Assembly: GCA_964559175.1 (NCBI GenBank)
Contig: CAZLGT010000001.1
Coordinates: 143,333-207,332, forward strand
Source of the DNA: Mariniphaga sp964559175
GTDB taxonomy: Bacteria > Bacteroidota > Bacteroidia > Bacteroidales > Prolixibacteraceae
Length of the DNA: 64,000 nucleotides
Direction: 5' to 3'
The notes under the pieces are model-generated. The model had not been told where the DNA came from. It made no database searches and worked only from the letters and a program-made list of their open reading frames with translations. This document shows, piece by piece, positions 18,095-26,894 of this stretch (positions are counted from its first letter, which is position 1; every line of letters begins with the position of its first letter). The translations under genes and the position numbers were made by a program.

Positions 18095-18182
18095 GAGGTG
18101 TGAATTCAAAAGTGAATAGCTGCAAGATAGGCAAAAAAAATCCGGGTGATTTTCCCGGATGCTTTTTCTTTCGTTGTATTTG

Positions 18183-18782
18183 CTATTTCGGTTTTTGAGC
18201 ATACCGTTCGTTAAGTACTTTCAGTACTTCGGCGGTAATGTTGTGGGCTTCATTTCCAATGAGAATTTCTGCTCCGTTGAAAATGTAGTCGTAATTTTTA
18301 TCTTTATTGAATTCCTCGAGAAATCCAAGCAGGCTGTCCAAAATCTGCTGATTGTTCGCTGCCTGCAATTCGGCCAGCTTCCCCGACAATTCCTGGTCGA
18401 GTTGTAAAATTTCCTGCTCTCTGCCTACCAGGCGGTCGCGTTCCTGAATGGCCCGTTGTTCGGTAAGAAATCCGCCGCGCTGCAATTTTTCCTGGAATGC
18501 CGCCGCTTCGCGCTCGAATGACTGACGTTTGGTGCCAAATTCGCTGTTGTAAGCTTCCTGCCTTTTGGTAAATTCATCGTGCAGGTCCTGCGCCAGGTCG
18601 TAATTTAAAATAATCGAATCGGCCTTTACGTAGGCAATTTTCAACGAGCTACCCCCGGAAACAACAGCTTCTTTGTCAGCAGGTTTTGCTTCTTCAGGAC
18701 TTTTTGCAGTAAAATGCAAAACATATAAAACTGCTACCGCTACTAAAGCAATAATTGAAACAATAGTGGATGATCCTTTCAT
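18183..18782 (-). CDS. OmpH/Skp-family periplasmic chaperone
   Basis: A 199-residue protein with an N-terminal signal or anchor helix (IVSIIALVAVAVLYVLHF), then KIAYVKADSIILNYDLAQDL, followed by a long charged coiled coil (about residues 80-160) and the terminal NYDYIFNGAEILIGNEAHNIT. These are the blocks of Skp/OmpH (PF03938), which holds unfolded outer-membrane proteins in the periplasm. The hydrophobic segment lacks a clear cleavage site, so it may stay membrane-anchored. It has its own promoter element. Confidence 0.85.
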   Translation of the reverse strand: MKGSSTIVSIIALVAVAVLYVLHFTAKSPEEAKPADKEAVVSGGSSLKIAYVKADSIILNYDLAQDLHDEFTKRQEAYNSEFGTKRQSFEREAAAFQEKLQRGGFLTEQRAIQERDRLVGREQEILQLDQELSGKLAELQAANNQQILDSLLGFLEEFNKDKNYDYIFNGAEILIGNEAHNITAEVLKVLNERYAQKPK

Positions 18783-18815
18783 TTCTCTACTTATTTAATT
18801 TGGTCTTCAATCGCG

Positions 18816-18823
18816 CAAAGATA
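18816..18823 (-). promoter_or_regulatory. -7 promoter element (TATCTTTG) for the OmpH gene
   Basis: Exact TAnnTTTG match on the minus strand, 34 bp before the ATG at 18782. Confidence 0.55.
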
Positions 18824-19005
18824 ATTTTTTCGGTGTAATGCAAGAGGACAAAACAACACTTTTTTAATTTTCATTAAACTGGTATTTTTTTTAAAACCTG
18901 TGTAAAATCATTACTTCGCCCTGATAAACATCATTGAAAAAAACCGCCCCCAGGTTGTACTTTTACCCAAGAGAACATTGTATTCGTTGAACTTTAAATC
19001 AAAGA

Positions 19006-19917
19006 ATGTTGAATAAGCTGATTGCGAACATACTGCCTTATATGCCCAAAAAGCTGGTTTGGGTATTTTCGAGGCGATACATTGCCGGCGAAACCATTGA
19101 GGAAGGGTTGCTGGCATCGAAACTGCTGAACGAGCAAAACATTGAAGTAACCGTTGATTTGCTGGGCGAATTTATCGAAACGCTCGACGAGGCAGTGGCA
19201 AATAAAGAACACTACCTGAAAATTGTGGAGCAGTTCACACAGGAGATGGTAAAAGGCAACTTTTCACTTAAACCTACCATGTTCGGTTTGCTTATCGACA
19301 AAGACGCCTGTTACCGGTATATCAGGGAAGTGGTGGCCCTTGCAGCCCAAAAAGACACCTTTGTGCGTATCGATATGGAAGATTCGCAGTGTGTGGATCC
19401 CGAAATCGAGCTCTTCTGGAAATTACACAAAGAATTTCCACAGAATGTTGGTTTGGTGGTACAGGCATACCTTCGGCGCACCCATGCCGACCTGGATGGG
19501 CTGAAAGAGTTAAACACAGAAGATGCTCCGCTCAACTTCAGGTTATGCAAGGGAATTTATATTGAGCCCGAAAAAATTGCCTATAAAAAGTACGACGAGG
19601 TTCGGGAACATTTTCTGAAAGACCTCGAGTTCATGCTCAAAAATAAAATGTATGTTGGCATTGCAACGCACGACCAGTTTTTGGTGGAAAGTTCGTACAA
19701 ACTTATTGAAAAATACCAGGTTCCCCAAAACAGGTATGAATTTCAAATGCTTTATGGCGTTACGCCCGATTTACGCCAGTCAATTATTGACAGCGGGCAC
19801 AAAATGCGGGTTTATGTACCGTTTGGCAAGCAGTGGTTTAACTATTCCACCCGCCGGCTGAAAGAAAATCCGAAAGTTGCATCACATATTATAAAAGCGC
19901 TTTTCATAAGAGGTTAA
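19006..19917 (+). CDS. proline dehydrogenase (monofunctional)
   Basis: It oxidises proline to pyrroline-5-carboxylate with FAD. The 303-residue protein has the ProDH barrel motifs FVRIDMEDS, RLCKGIYIEPEK, GIATHDQFLV, YEFQMLYGV and the C-terminal RVYVPFGKQWFNYSTRRL with the substrate-binding Arg pair. The PutA DNA-binding and P5C dehydrogenase parts are absent, as in Gram-positive and many Bacteroidota enzymes. A hairpin terminator follows. The P5C dehydrogenase is not in the window. Confidence 0.9.
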   Translation: MLNKLIANILPYMPKKLVWVFSRRYIAGETIEEGLLASKLLNEQNIEVTVDLLGEFIETLDEAVANKEHYLKIVEQFTQEMVKGNFSLKPTMFGLLIDKDACYRYIREVVALAAQKDTFVRIDMEDSQCVDPEIELFWKLHKEFPQNVGLVVQAYLRRTHADLDGLKELNTEDAPLNFRLCKGIYIEPEKIAYKKYDEVREHFLKDLEFMLKNKMYVGIATHDQFLVESSYKLIEKYQVPQNRYEFQMLYGVTPDLRQSIIDSGHKMRVYVPFGKQWFNYSTRRLKENPKVASHIIKALFIRG

Positions 19918-19938
19918 TTTTAAGGTTAAACAAAAACG

Positions 19939-19976
19939 AAGGGGTTGTCAAACGAATTTTTGCAATCCCTTTTTTA
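19939..19976 (+). terminator. rho-independent terminator after proline dehydrogenase
   Basis: AAGGGGTTG (19939-19947) pairs with CAATCCCTT (19963-19971), with one G-T pair, followed by a T run. Confidence 0.75.
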
Positions 19977-20006
19977 TGTGCCTTTGAGGAGAAAATACCG
20001 AAATGG

Positions 20007-20579
20007 CTAACTCGTTTTGAAAATGATCTCCTCCAGGGGGCGTTTGGGAACATGGTGCACCTCATCCTCGTCGCGCCAGTATTTGATATTCCCTTCCTCG
20101 GCAGTTTCAAGCACCACCTTTTCGGCTGGTTTTCCGAGGGCAACCATCCATAAAATATCCAGATTTTCGGGAAGTTGAAATATTCTGGCAATTTTGCTTT
20201 TTATGAACGACCCAATGATGCATCCGCCAAAACCATCCTCCACGGCGCCCAACAGAATGCTTTGAATAGCAATTCCGTCGTCGCAGTAATAATTTTCGGC
20301 CAGCGACTTATCGAGCGTGACAGCAATGTATGCAGTGGGCCTTTCATTTTCCGGGGGGCCGTTCCAGTCTTTCAAATAACCGGCCCAGCCCAGGTTTGGA
20401 AAAATCAGGTTGTTGATTTTTTCGCTGGTGGAAATCACAAATTTCAAAGGCTGCATATTCCGTCCGCTGGCCGAAAAACGGGCCAGTTCTATCCAGTTTT
20501 TAATTTGTTCCGCTTCCGGTTTCACAGAGGCATCAAACCTGCGGTAACTGCGGTTATTCATTATCAGTTCTCGAATCAT
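20007..20579 (-). CDS. nitroreductase-family FMN oxidoreductase
   Basis: A 190-residue protein with the nitroreductase signature NNRSYRRFDASV near the N-terminus, ASGRNMQPLKF (FMN-contacting), and GFGGCIIGSF...LPENLDILWMVALGKPAE, typical of the small NADH/NADPH-dependent FMN enzymes. The physiological substrate is not predictable. It converges on the proline dehydrogenase gene and is divergent from the GntR regulator. Confidence 0.87.
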   Translation of the reverse strand: MIRELIMNNRSYRRFDASVKPEAEQIKNWIELARFSASGRNMQPLKFVISTSEKINNLIFPNLGWAGYLKDWNGPPENERPTAYIAVTLDKSLAENYYCDDGIAIQSILLGAVEDGFGGCIIGSFIKSKIARIFQLPENLDILWMVALGKPAEKVVLETAEEGNIKYWRDEDEVHHVPKRPLEEIIFKTS

Positions 20580-20680
20580 CGGTTTTTAATTTTTTAGGAT
20601 TTTCCCCGAAAGGTATAAATTGATTTTTAATTCACACAATTTCGCCTTCACTTTTGTTTTTATCAATTCATTTAAATGCT

Positions 20681-20688
20681 TAGTTTTG
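20681..20688 (+). promoter_or_regulatory. -7 promoter element (TAGTTTTG) for the GntR-type regulator
   Basis: Exact TAnnTTTG match, 44 bp before the ATG at 20733; the predicted transcription start falls inside the adjacent inverted repeat. Confidence 0.55.
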
Positions 20689-20690
20689 TG

Positions 20691-20717
20691 GAACAGAACA
20701 GAACGGTTGGTGTTCTG
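20691..20717. promoter_or_regulatory. candidate operator of the GntR-type regulator
   Basis: Just downstream of the -7 element is a three-fold GAACA-type repeat (GAACAGAACAGAAC, 20691-20704) leading into the inverted repeat CAGAAC (20699-20704) - 7 bp - GTTCTG (20712-20717). Its position at the predicted transcription start fits autorepression. No binding evidence exists here. Confidence 0.45.
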
Positions 20718-20732
20718 GTAAACTAAAAATCC

Positions 20733-21728
20733 ATGACTGAACTGAAGTTTAATATCGACAAAAATTCCAATACCCTGAAGTTTCAGCAACTGGTTGAAGC
20801 TATAATCGATGCCATTAGCCGCGATGAGTTGAAAGCCGGCGAAATGCTGCCCTCGGTGAACCAGATTATGAAAGAGAGCCACCTTTCGCGCGACACGGTT
20901 TTTAAAGCGTATGCCGAACTGAAAAGGCGTGGGGTGGTGGAGTCGGTACCCAACCGTGGTTATTTTGTTACACGGAAAATAACAAAAGTTTTTCTCTTTC
21001 TCGACACCTTCAAGGCTTACAAGGAGGTGCTTTACGGTTCTTTCCTCAAACACCTTCCCAAAAGCATCAGTGTCGATTTGCATTTTCACCACTACAACAT
21101 CACGATGTTTGAAAAGATTGTGCTGGAAAGTCTGGGAAAGTACAGCAAGTACATCATCATGAATTTCGATCACCCCAAAATTCCGGGAATTATTCAGAAA
21201 ATTCCGGTTGAACAGTTGCTGGTGATCGACTGGAAGATTCATGCATCCGGCAACCATTCTGCCGTTTTTCAAAATTTCGGTCAGCCGGTTTACGGTTGCC
21301 TCGAAGCCAACCGGGATAAAATGGACAGATATGCAGAATTTGTTTACTATTACCCGTCATTTACTTACCATCCCAAAGAATCCATCGACTATTTCAAAAA
21401 ATTCTGCGAAGATTTTCGAATAAAGCATGCGGTGATTTTTAACGAAGAAGATTTCAAAATTAAAAAAGGAGCACTTTACTTTCTGGTGAGCGACCGCACC
21501 CTGGCAGGATTTCTCGACCAGTGCGCCGAAAAAGGATTTGAGCCCGGTCGCGATGTGGGCGTGATTTCCTACAACGAAACACCTATGAAGAAGTATGTGA
21601 AAAACGGAATCACGGTTATTTCCACCGACTTTGAACTGATGGGCCAAAAGGCGGCCGGGTTTGTTACCACCGGAGAATTTTTGCGGTTTGAGGTACCAAC
21701 CGTCCTGAAATTACGATCATCGCTGTAA
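20733..21728 (+). CDS. GntR-family regulator with a LacI-type sensor domain
   Basis: A 331-residue transcription factor. Residues about 15-85 form a GntR winged helix (QQLVEAIIDAISRDELKAGE, then SRDTVFKAYAELKRRGVVES). The remainder resembles the periplasmic-binding-protein fold seen in Bacteroidota GntR regulators that sense sugars (KITKVFLFLDTFKAYKEVLY; GRDVGVISYNETPMKKYVKNG). The ligand is unknown; in Bacteroidota such regulators often govern carbohydrate genes nearby. The next gene on the same strand is a DUF1080 lipoprotein, a plausible target. Confidence 0.87.
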   Translation: MTELKFNIDKNSNTLKFQQLVEAIIDAISRDELKAGEMLPSVNQIMKESHLSRDTVFKAYAELKRRGVVESVPNRGYFVTRKITKVFLFLDTFKAYKEVLYGSFLKHLPKSISVDLHFHHYNITMFEKIVLESLGKYSKYIIMNFDHPKIPGIIQKIPVEQLLVIDWKIHASGNHSAVFQNFGQPVYGCLEANRDKMDRYAEFVYYYPSFTYHPKESIDYFKKFCEDFRIKHAVIFNEEDFKIKKGALYFLVSDRTLAGFLDQCAEKGFEPGRDVGVISYNETPMKKYVKNGITVISTDFELMGQKAAGFVTTGEFLRFEVPTVLKLRSSL

Positions 21729-21844
21729 TTACAGAGCAGGTGGGGCGATTTCCTGCGAAGCGATCACGATGTGGCAAATCCGCATTTTTAAATCAGCAGT
21801 TCGGTCCCGATAGTTGTCCGGGCGCTGCACCCAAACAATGAAGC

Positions 21845-21878
21845 AAAGAACGACTCTCTTTTTTGAAAGAACGGCTCT
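21845..21878. repeat. 13-bp direct repeat with a 21-bp period upstream of DUF1080 gene
   Basis: AAAGAACGACTCT (21845-21857) and AAAGAACGGCTCT (21866-21878) differ at one base and are spaced by exactly 21 bp, two turns of the helix. They lie about 100 bp before the DUF1080 start and just after the GntR gene, so they are a candidate regulator site. Confidence 0.45.
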
Positions 21879-21980
21879 TTTTACCTGCATCCAAATATTA
21901 CAATAAATCCGTAAAAAATCTCTCCGAATTCATTAACTTGCGCGGTGTAATTGGAAAAAAGAAACAACCAAAAGTTTATA

Positions 21981-22661
21981 ATGATGTTGAAAATACGTTC
22001 ATCTTTTTTGAGAGCCGTACTTACTTTTATCCCAGCATTTCTGATCCTGTTGTCGGGTTGTGTTGGCAATCCCAAAGGTCAGAACAACCAGGAAACTCAG
22101 GCCAAAAGCGCCGATCCCGGCTGGGTTTTGTTGTTCGGTGGCGAAACGCTGGATGGCTGGGAAATTACCAATTTTGGTCCGCAGGGTCCGGTGCAGGTTT
22201 CGGAAGAAAACATCATCCTTGGCATGGGCGATGGCTGCACAGGCATTACCTGGAAGGGCGATTTCCCGAAAATGAATTACGAAGTGAAGCTGGAAGCCAA
22301 AAAGATAACCGGCAACGATTTTTTCTGCGGAATAACCTTCCCTGTGGGCGAATCGTTTTGCTCGCTGATAGTGGGAGGGTGGGGCGGACCGGTGGTTGGC
22401 CTCAGCAGCATCGACGGGCACGACGCATCGGACAACGAAACCCGCACCCTGAAAAAATTCGATCACGACACCTGGTACGCCATTCACCTGAAGGTTTCCG
22501 AAGAAAAAATTGAAGCCTGGATTGATGGTGAACAAATCATAGATTTTACCACCGAAGGGCGGCAACTTTCCATCAGGCCAGAGGTTACCCTCTCAAGGCC
22601 GTTTGGCATTTGTTCATGGACAACCACCGCAGCCTTGAGGAATATTCAATTGAAAAAATAA
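21981..22661 (+). CDS. DUF1080 lipoprotein
   Basis: Start at ATG 21981 (226 residues; 21984 is equally possible). The signal ends in a lipobox (LILLSGC). The mature part has the DUF1080 blocks GWVLLFGGETLDGWEITNF, ITWKGDFPKMNYEVKLEAKK and WYAIHLKVSEEKIEAWIDGE. It is the second DUF1080 lipoprotein in this window but shares little beyond the family core with the one at 8510. Possible control by the upstream GntR regulator is inferred from position and the direct repeat. It converges on the AbgT transporter. Confidence 0.85.
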   Translation: MMLKIRSSFLRAVLTFIPAFLILLSGCVGNPKGQNNQETQAKSADPGWVLLFGGETLDGWEITNFGPQGPVQVSEENIILGMGDGCTGITWKGDFPKMNYEVKLEAKKITGNDFFCGITFPVGESFCSLIVGGWGGPVVGLSSIDGHDASDNETRTLKKFDHDTWYAIHLKVSEEKIEAWIDGEQIIDFTTEGRQLSIRPEVTLSRPFGICSWTTTAALRNIQLKK

Positions 22662-22676
22662 TTCTGCCAAAAAAAA

Positions 22677-24227
22677 TCAGACAAAAATACCTTCGCCAAC
22701 ACCGATGGGCAAATCGAGCCAGAACCAAACAAACAGCAATACCACCCACATAATAAACAGTACTACGGCATATGGAATTAGCAATGACAGGATGGTTCCG
22801 ATGCCTACGTTTTTGTCGTATTTTCTTACCCACCCTATGAGCAGTGGGAAATAAACATAGAGCGGACTGATGGAGTTTGTGATGGAATCGCCCACGCGAT
22901 ACATTAGCTGAATAAATGCTGCGCTGTAACCCAGCTGTGCAAGCATGGGGATAAATATGGGGGCAAAAATGGCCCATTTGGCCGATCCGCTGCCGATAAA
23001 AATGTTCAGAAAAGCGACAAGTGTCATGTACATGGTGAACATGAACGGACCGGTTAGTCCGGTTGACTGCAGGAATTCGGCGCCGTTAATGGCCAGGATG
23101 GTATCGAGACGGCTCCAGCTAAAGAGGTTGATGAACTGTGCCACCACCAGCATCAGCACAATGTATCCCGAGAGGTCCTTCATGCCCAGTTCCATGAATC
23201 TGAGTATATCGTCGGGCTTTTTAATGCTTCCGGTAATTTTTCCATACACATAACCCGGTATGGCAAAAAAGAAAAAGAGGATGGGTACCAGCCCGCGCAG
23301 AAATGGCGAAGGCACTATGCCTCCTGTTTCCTGGTTACGCAGCGGGGCATTGGCCGGAATGAGAAGCACAAGTATGATGGTTACAAAAATTGCCAGTGAC
23401 AGTCCGGCATACCGCAAGGCTTTTTTTTCGGTTGCAGTTAATTTGGGTGCTTCTTCGTATGATTCAATTGCCGTGTCCCCCATGGAAAATCCACGGGTGC
23501 GGGGAATTGTAAAGCGGGACGCCACAAATGCACCGCCAATACCAAGCAACACGGTGGAAACAATCATGAAATACCAGTTGGCTGTGGCGCTCACTTCAAT
23601 GGATGGATCGATTTGCTGCACCACTTCGGTGCTGATTCCGGCCAGAAGAACATCGGTTCCGGCAATGAAAAAATTGGCCGTGAACCCTGCTGTTGCTCCC
23701 GCATACCCGGCAATGAGCCCGGCAATGGGATGCAATCCCATCTGGGCAAAAATTAGAGCGGCAATGGGGGGTACAATTACCACGCCGGCATCGGACCCAA
23801 TGTTACCACATGCGCCAATAATGAAAATAACCGGCAAAACAATTTTACGGGGAACGGCAAACGCCATGGTGCGCAAAATGATGGTGAGCAAACCGCTCCG
23901 TTCAGCCACCGATACGCCCATCAACATTACCAGCACCAGCCCAAAGGGTGCAAAATGTGCGAAGTTGGTTACCATTTCTTCCAGAAAACGGCGCAATCCC
24001 CAGCCCGAAATAAGGTTTTTCGGAACAACTACTTCGCCTGTGCCGGGGTCAACAGCGCTAATGCCCGAGAACGCAGCCACAGCACTCATGATAATAATGA
24101 TCAAGGTAATCCAAACAAACAGCCAGAACGGATGAGGTAGCTTGTTTCCCAAAATTTCAATCCACTTGAGTACACCGGTGCTTTTGGGTTGAACATCCGG
24201 TTTCGACGATTCATTTTGCTGTGCCAT
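22677..24227 (-). CDS. AbgT-family transporter
   Basis: A 516-residue inner-membrane protein with about 11-13 hydrophobic segments. Family landmarks are the N-terminal LGNKLPHPFWLFVWI, TNFFIAGTDVLLAGISTE in the middle and the C-terminal LMYRVGDSITNSISPLYVYFPLL. AbgT proteins import p-aminobenzoyl-glutamate or, in several bacteria, export sulfonamides. No abgA or abgB hydrolase gene is adjacent, so import of folate breakdown products is not supported by context. Confidence 0.9.
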   Translation of the reverse strand: MAQQNESSKPDVQPKSTGVLKWIEILGNKLPHPFWLFVWITLIIIIMSAVAAFSGISAVDPGTGEVVVPKNLISGWGLRRFLEEMVTNFAHFAPFGLVLVMLMGVSVAERSGLLTIILRTMAFAVPRKIVLPVIFIIGACGNIGSDAGVVIVPPIAALIFAQMGLHPIAGLIAGYAGATAGFTANFFIAGTDVLLAGISTEVVQQIDPSIEVSATANWYFMIVSTVLLGIGGAFVASRFTIPRTRGFSMGDTAIESYEEAPKLTATEKKALRYAGLSLAIFVTIILVLLIPANAPLRNQETGGIVPSPFLRGLVPILFFFFAIPGYVYGKITGSIKKPDDILRFMELGMKDLSGYIVLMLVVAQFINLFSWSRLDTILAINGAEFLQSTGLTGPFMFTMYMTLVAFLNIFIGSGSAKWAIFAPIFIPMLAQLGYSAAFIQLMYRVGDSITNSISPLYVYFPLLIGWVRKYDKNVGIGTILSLLIPYAVVLFIMWVVLLFVWFWLDLPIGVGEGIFV

Positions 24228-24494
24228 ACCTTTGTTTTTTTTCAGTACTTTTTTTTAAAAGTTGAAATGGTGCGCAAAATCGGGAAATTTTTTTAACCGG
24301 AAAAGAATTCAGCGCATAAATCCGCCATTTAACCTTTTCATCCCGGAAATAAAATCCAGGCAAGGCCGGTTCAGTCAGCATGAAAGCCAAACAGTCTTTT
24401 TGCTTAATGCGTTGTTTTTCAGCGATTTTAAGTTTGTGTTCCTGCCCGGATGTCCGACCGGTTTAATTAAACTCTTTTCTTTGCGATCTATTGT

Positions 24495-24502
24495 TATCTT
24501 TG
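24495..24502 (+). promoter_or_regulatory. -7 promoter element (TATCTTTG) for recJ
   Basis: Exact TAnnTTTG match 32 bp before the ATG at 24535; it lies inside the longer open frame and so fixes the real start downstream. Confidence 0.55.
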
Positions 24503-24534
24503 CAATTCAGGGGTTAGAAAACGAAGAAAAATAC

Positions 24535-26259
24535 ATGGAAAAAATCTGGAATTTAAAAAAGCAGGGTGATCCGAACGAGATAAAGCATCTGTCGGCAGCG
24601 CTGAATGTAAATATGACAATCGCGCGGTTACTGGTGCAACGTGGGATTACGACCTTCAACGAAGCCAAGGCATTTTTTCGCCCGCGGCTGAGCGACCTGC
24701 ACGATCCGTTCCTGATGAAAGACATGGATAAAGCGGTTGCCCGTTTGGAACTTGCCATCAACAATCAGGAGAAGGTGCTGGTGTATGGCGACTACGACGT
24801 GGATGGCACCACTTCGGTTGCACTAATGTACACTTTTTTGAAACCGCGGCTGAATCACATCGAATATTACATTCCCGACCGGTACAGCGAAGGTTACGGG
24901 GTTTCGCCCAAAAGCATCGACTATGCTGCCGACAATGGTTTTTCACTGATTATCGCCCTCGACTGTGGGATTAAGGCGGTGGATAAAATTACCGATGCCA
25001 AAAACAGAGGGCTCGATTTTGTTATTTGCGACCACCACAATCCTGACGATGAGGTACCCCCGGCAGTTGCCGTACTCGACCCCAAGCAGTCCGACTGCAA
25101 TTATCCCTACAAAGAACTTTCGGGGTGCGGTGTTGGGTTCAAGTTGCTTCAGGCCTACTGCCAGAAGAATGAAGTTGAACTGGAAGAGATTTACGACCTG
25201 CTCGATTTAGTTGTGGTAAGCATTGCTTCCGACATTGTTCCCATTACGGGCGAAAACCGGGTGCTTGCATATTATGGTTTGAAAAAGCTGAATTCCAATC
25301 CGGGAATGGGTTTGCAAACCATCATAAACCTGGCAGGTATCAACGGAACTGAAATTACCATCAGCGACATTGTGTTTAAAATTGGCCCCCGGCTGAATGC
25401 CTCAGGCCGGATAGAGCACGGAAAAAAATCAGTACAAATTCTGGTTTCCATCGACGAAGATAAATCGGATATTCTGGGGGAGGAAATTGACTCGTTCAAC
25501 GAAATTCGGAAAACACTCGATCGCGACATTACACAGGATGCCCTTGACATGATTGAGAAGGACCCCGAGATGAAAAACATGAACAGTACGGTGCTTTATA
25601 ATCGTGATTGGCACAAAGGGGTTGTGGGTATTGTAGCTTCCAGGGTAACCGAACAGTATTACCGGCCTACCATTATTTTAACCGAGTCGAACGGAATGGC
25701 CACAGGTTCGGCACGATCGGTAAAAGATTTCGATCTGTATGAAGCCATTGGGCAGTGCAGCGATTTGCTCGAGTCGTATGGAGGGCACATGTATGCTGCC
25801 GGGCTAACCCTGAGAATTGAGAACATACCGGAGTTTCGCCGGCGTTTTGAGGAGATTGTGACCAGGCAGCTTACCGATTTGTCGCAGGTGCAAACCATTG
25901 AGGTGGATGCCAAAATTACCCTGAGTGAAATCAATCCCCGGTTCTACCGCATTTTAAAACAGTTTGCTCCGTATGGTCCGCACAACATGACACCGGTTTT
26001 TGTTACCGAAGATGTATTTGATGCCGGAACCAGCCGGTTGGTCGGAAAAAACAAAGAACACCTGAAGCTGGATTTGGTGGAACCCGATGTCAACTCAGGC
26101 ATTTTCCCGGGGATTGCATTCAACCATTCCGATAAATTCGATCTGATTACTTCAGGGTTACCCTTCGATGTGTGCTATTCGATAACCGAAAACGAATACC
26201 GCGGCAAAACCAGCCTGCAGCTTTTTATTCGCGACATTAAAAAGCGGGATATTTTTTAA
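24535..26259 (+). CDS. recJ: single-stranded-DNA-specific exonuclease RecJ
   Basis: A 5'-3' ssDNA exonuclease used in recombination and repair. The frame is open further upstream, but MEKIWNLKKQGDPN at 24535 matches family starts (574 residues). DHH-domain motifs are LVYGDYDVDGTTSVALM, VICDHHNPDDEVP and KIGPRLNASGRIEHG. The DHHA1 part shows TGSARSVKDFDLYEAI and YGGHMYAAGLTL, and an OB domain ends the protein. The last 4 bases overlap the convergent HAD gene. Confidence 0.94.
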   Translation: MEKIWNLKKQGDPNEIKHLSAALNVNMTIARLLVQRGITTFNEAKAFFRPRLSDLHDPFLMKDMDKAVARLELAINNQEKVLVYGDYDVDGTTSVALMYTFLKPRLNHIEYYIPDRYSEGYGVSPKSIDYAADNGFSLIIALDCGIKAVDKITDAKNRGLDFVICDHHNPDDEVPPAVAVLDPKQSDCNYPYKELSGCGVGFKLLQAYCQKNEVELEEIYDLLDLVVVSIASDIVPITGENRVLAYYGLKKLNSNPGMGLQTIINLAGINGTEITISDIVFKIGPRLNASGRIEHGKKSVQILVSIDEDKSDILGEEIDSFNEIRKTLDRDITQDALDMIEKDPEMKNMNSTVLYNRDWHKGVVGIVASRVTEQYYRPTIILTESNGMATGSARSVKDFDLYEAIGQCSDLLESYGGHMYAAGLTLRIENIPEFRRRFEEIVTRQLTDLSQVQTIEVDAKITLSEINPRFYRILKQFAPYGPHNMTPVFVTEDVFDAGTSRLVGKNKEHLKLDLVEPDVNSGIFPGIAFNHSDKFDLITSGLPFDVCYSITENEYRGKTSLQLFIRDIKKRDIF

Positions 26260-26894
26260 AACGGAAAATCTTCCAGTTTTTTCAGCTCGTTTAAAACCAC
26301 CGCACCGGTTTTTCTGAGCCGTTTTTCCGACTGATGTCCGTCGGCTATTAAAATGCAATTTAATCCCAGTGCTTCTGCCACTTCAAAATCGTGAATAGTG
26401 TCGCCAATCATCCATGCATTTTCAGTTTTAATGTTGAATTGACCGATGAGTTGCTGACCGCGTTCCACTTTTGATGCCGCATAATGGTCGTTCAGTCCGG
26501 CAACTCCTTCAAAGTAAGGAAAAATGGCATTGTGTTTCAGTGTATGTTCGAGCATGTTTTGCTTCATGGCCGAAAGTACAAACTGCCGGGCGCCGGCTTC
26601 TTTGAAAAAAGCAATTATTTCCTTACCTGCCTGATGCAGTTCACAACGCTCCACCCCGTGGTCGTATAAATCAATAAATTCCCTTGCCGGAATAGCAAAA
26701 TCTTCTTTGTTGAAATCGAATCCGATGGCAGCATAATAATTTTTTACCGGGAAAGAAAAAACTTCCTTGTAGGTTTGCCGGGTTAAAAGCGGAAGATTTC
26801 TTTTTTGTAAAAGCTGATTAATGGTAGCAATGCAAAAATCCAAATCGTTCAGCAGTGTTCCGTTCCAGTCCCAGATAATCGAGGTTCGCTTCAT
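26256..26894 (-). CDS. HAD-superfamily hydrolase
   Basis: A 212-residue protein of the phosphoglycolate-phosphatase-like HAD group. Motif I reads WDWNGTLLND (residues 8-17), so the second Asp of the usual DxD is Asn. Motif II is FVLSAMKQ, with Ser; motifs III/IV are AASKVERG and WMIGDTIHDFEVA. The DWN form recurs in related Bacteroidota and archaeal proteins, but it removes the usual acid/base residue, so phosphatase activity is not assured. Its start overlaps the upstream acyltransferase stop by 4 bp (ATGA); its end overlaps recJ by 4 bp. Confidence 0.82.
   Translation of the reverse strand: MKRTSIIWDWNGTLLNDLDFCIATINQLLQKRNLPLLTRQTYKEVFSFPVKNYYAAIGFDFNKEDFAIPAREFIDLYDHGVERCELHQAGKEIIAFFKEAGARQFVLSAMKQNMLEHTLKHNAIFPYFEGVAGLNDHYAASKVERGQQLIGQFNIKTENAWMIGDTIHDFEVAEALGLNCILIADGHQSEKRLRKTGAVVLNELKKLEDFPF

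Noticed and set aside
23260..24135. A 291-codon plus-strand open frame opposite the AbgT transporter
   Set aside because: Antisense shadow of a hydrophobic gene; rich in Met, Ser, Ile without domain pattern.
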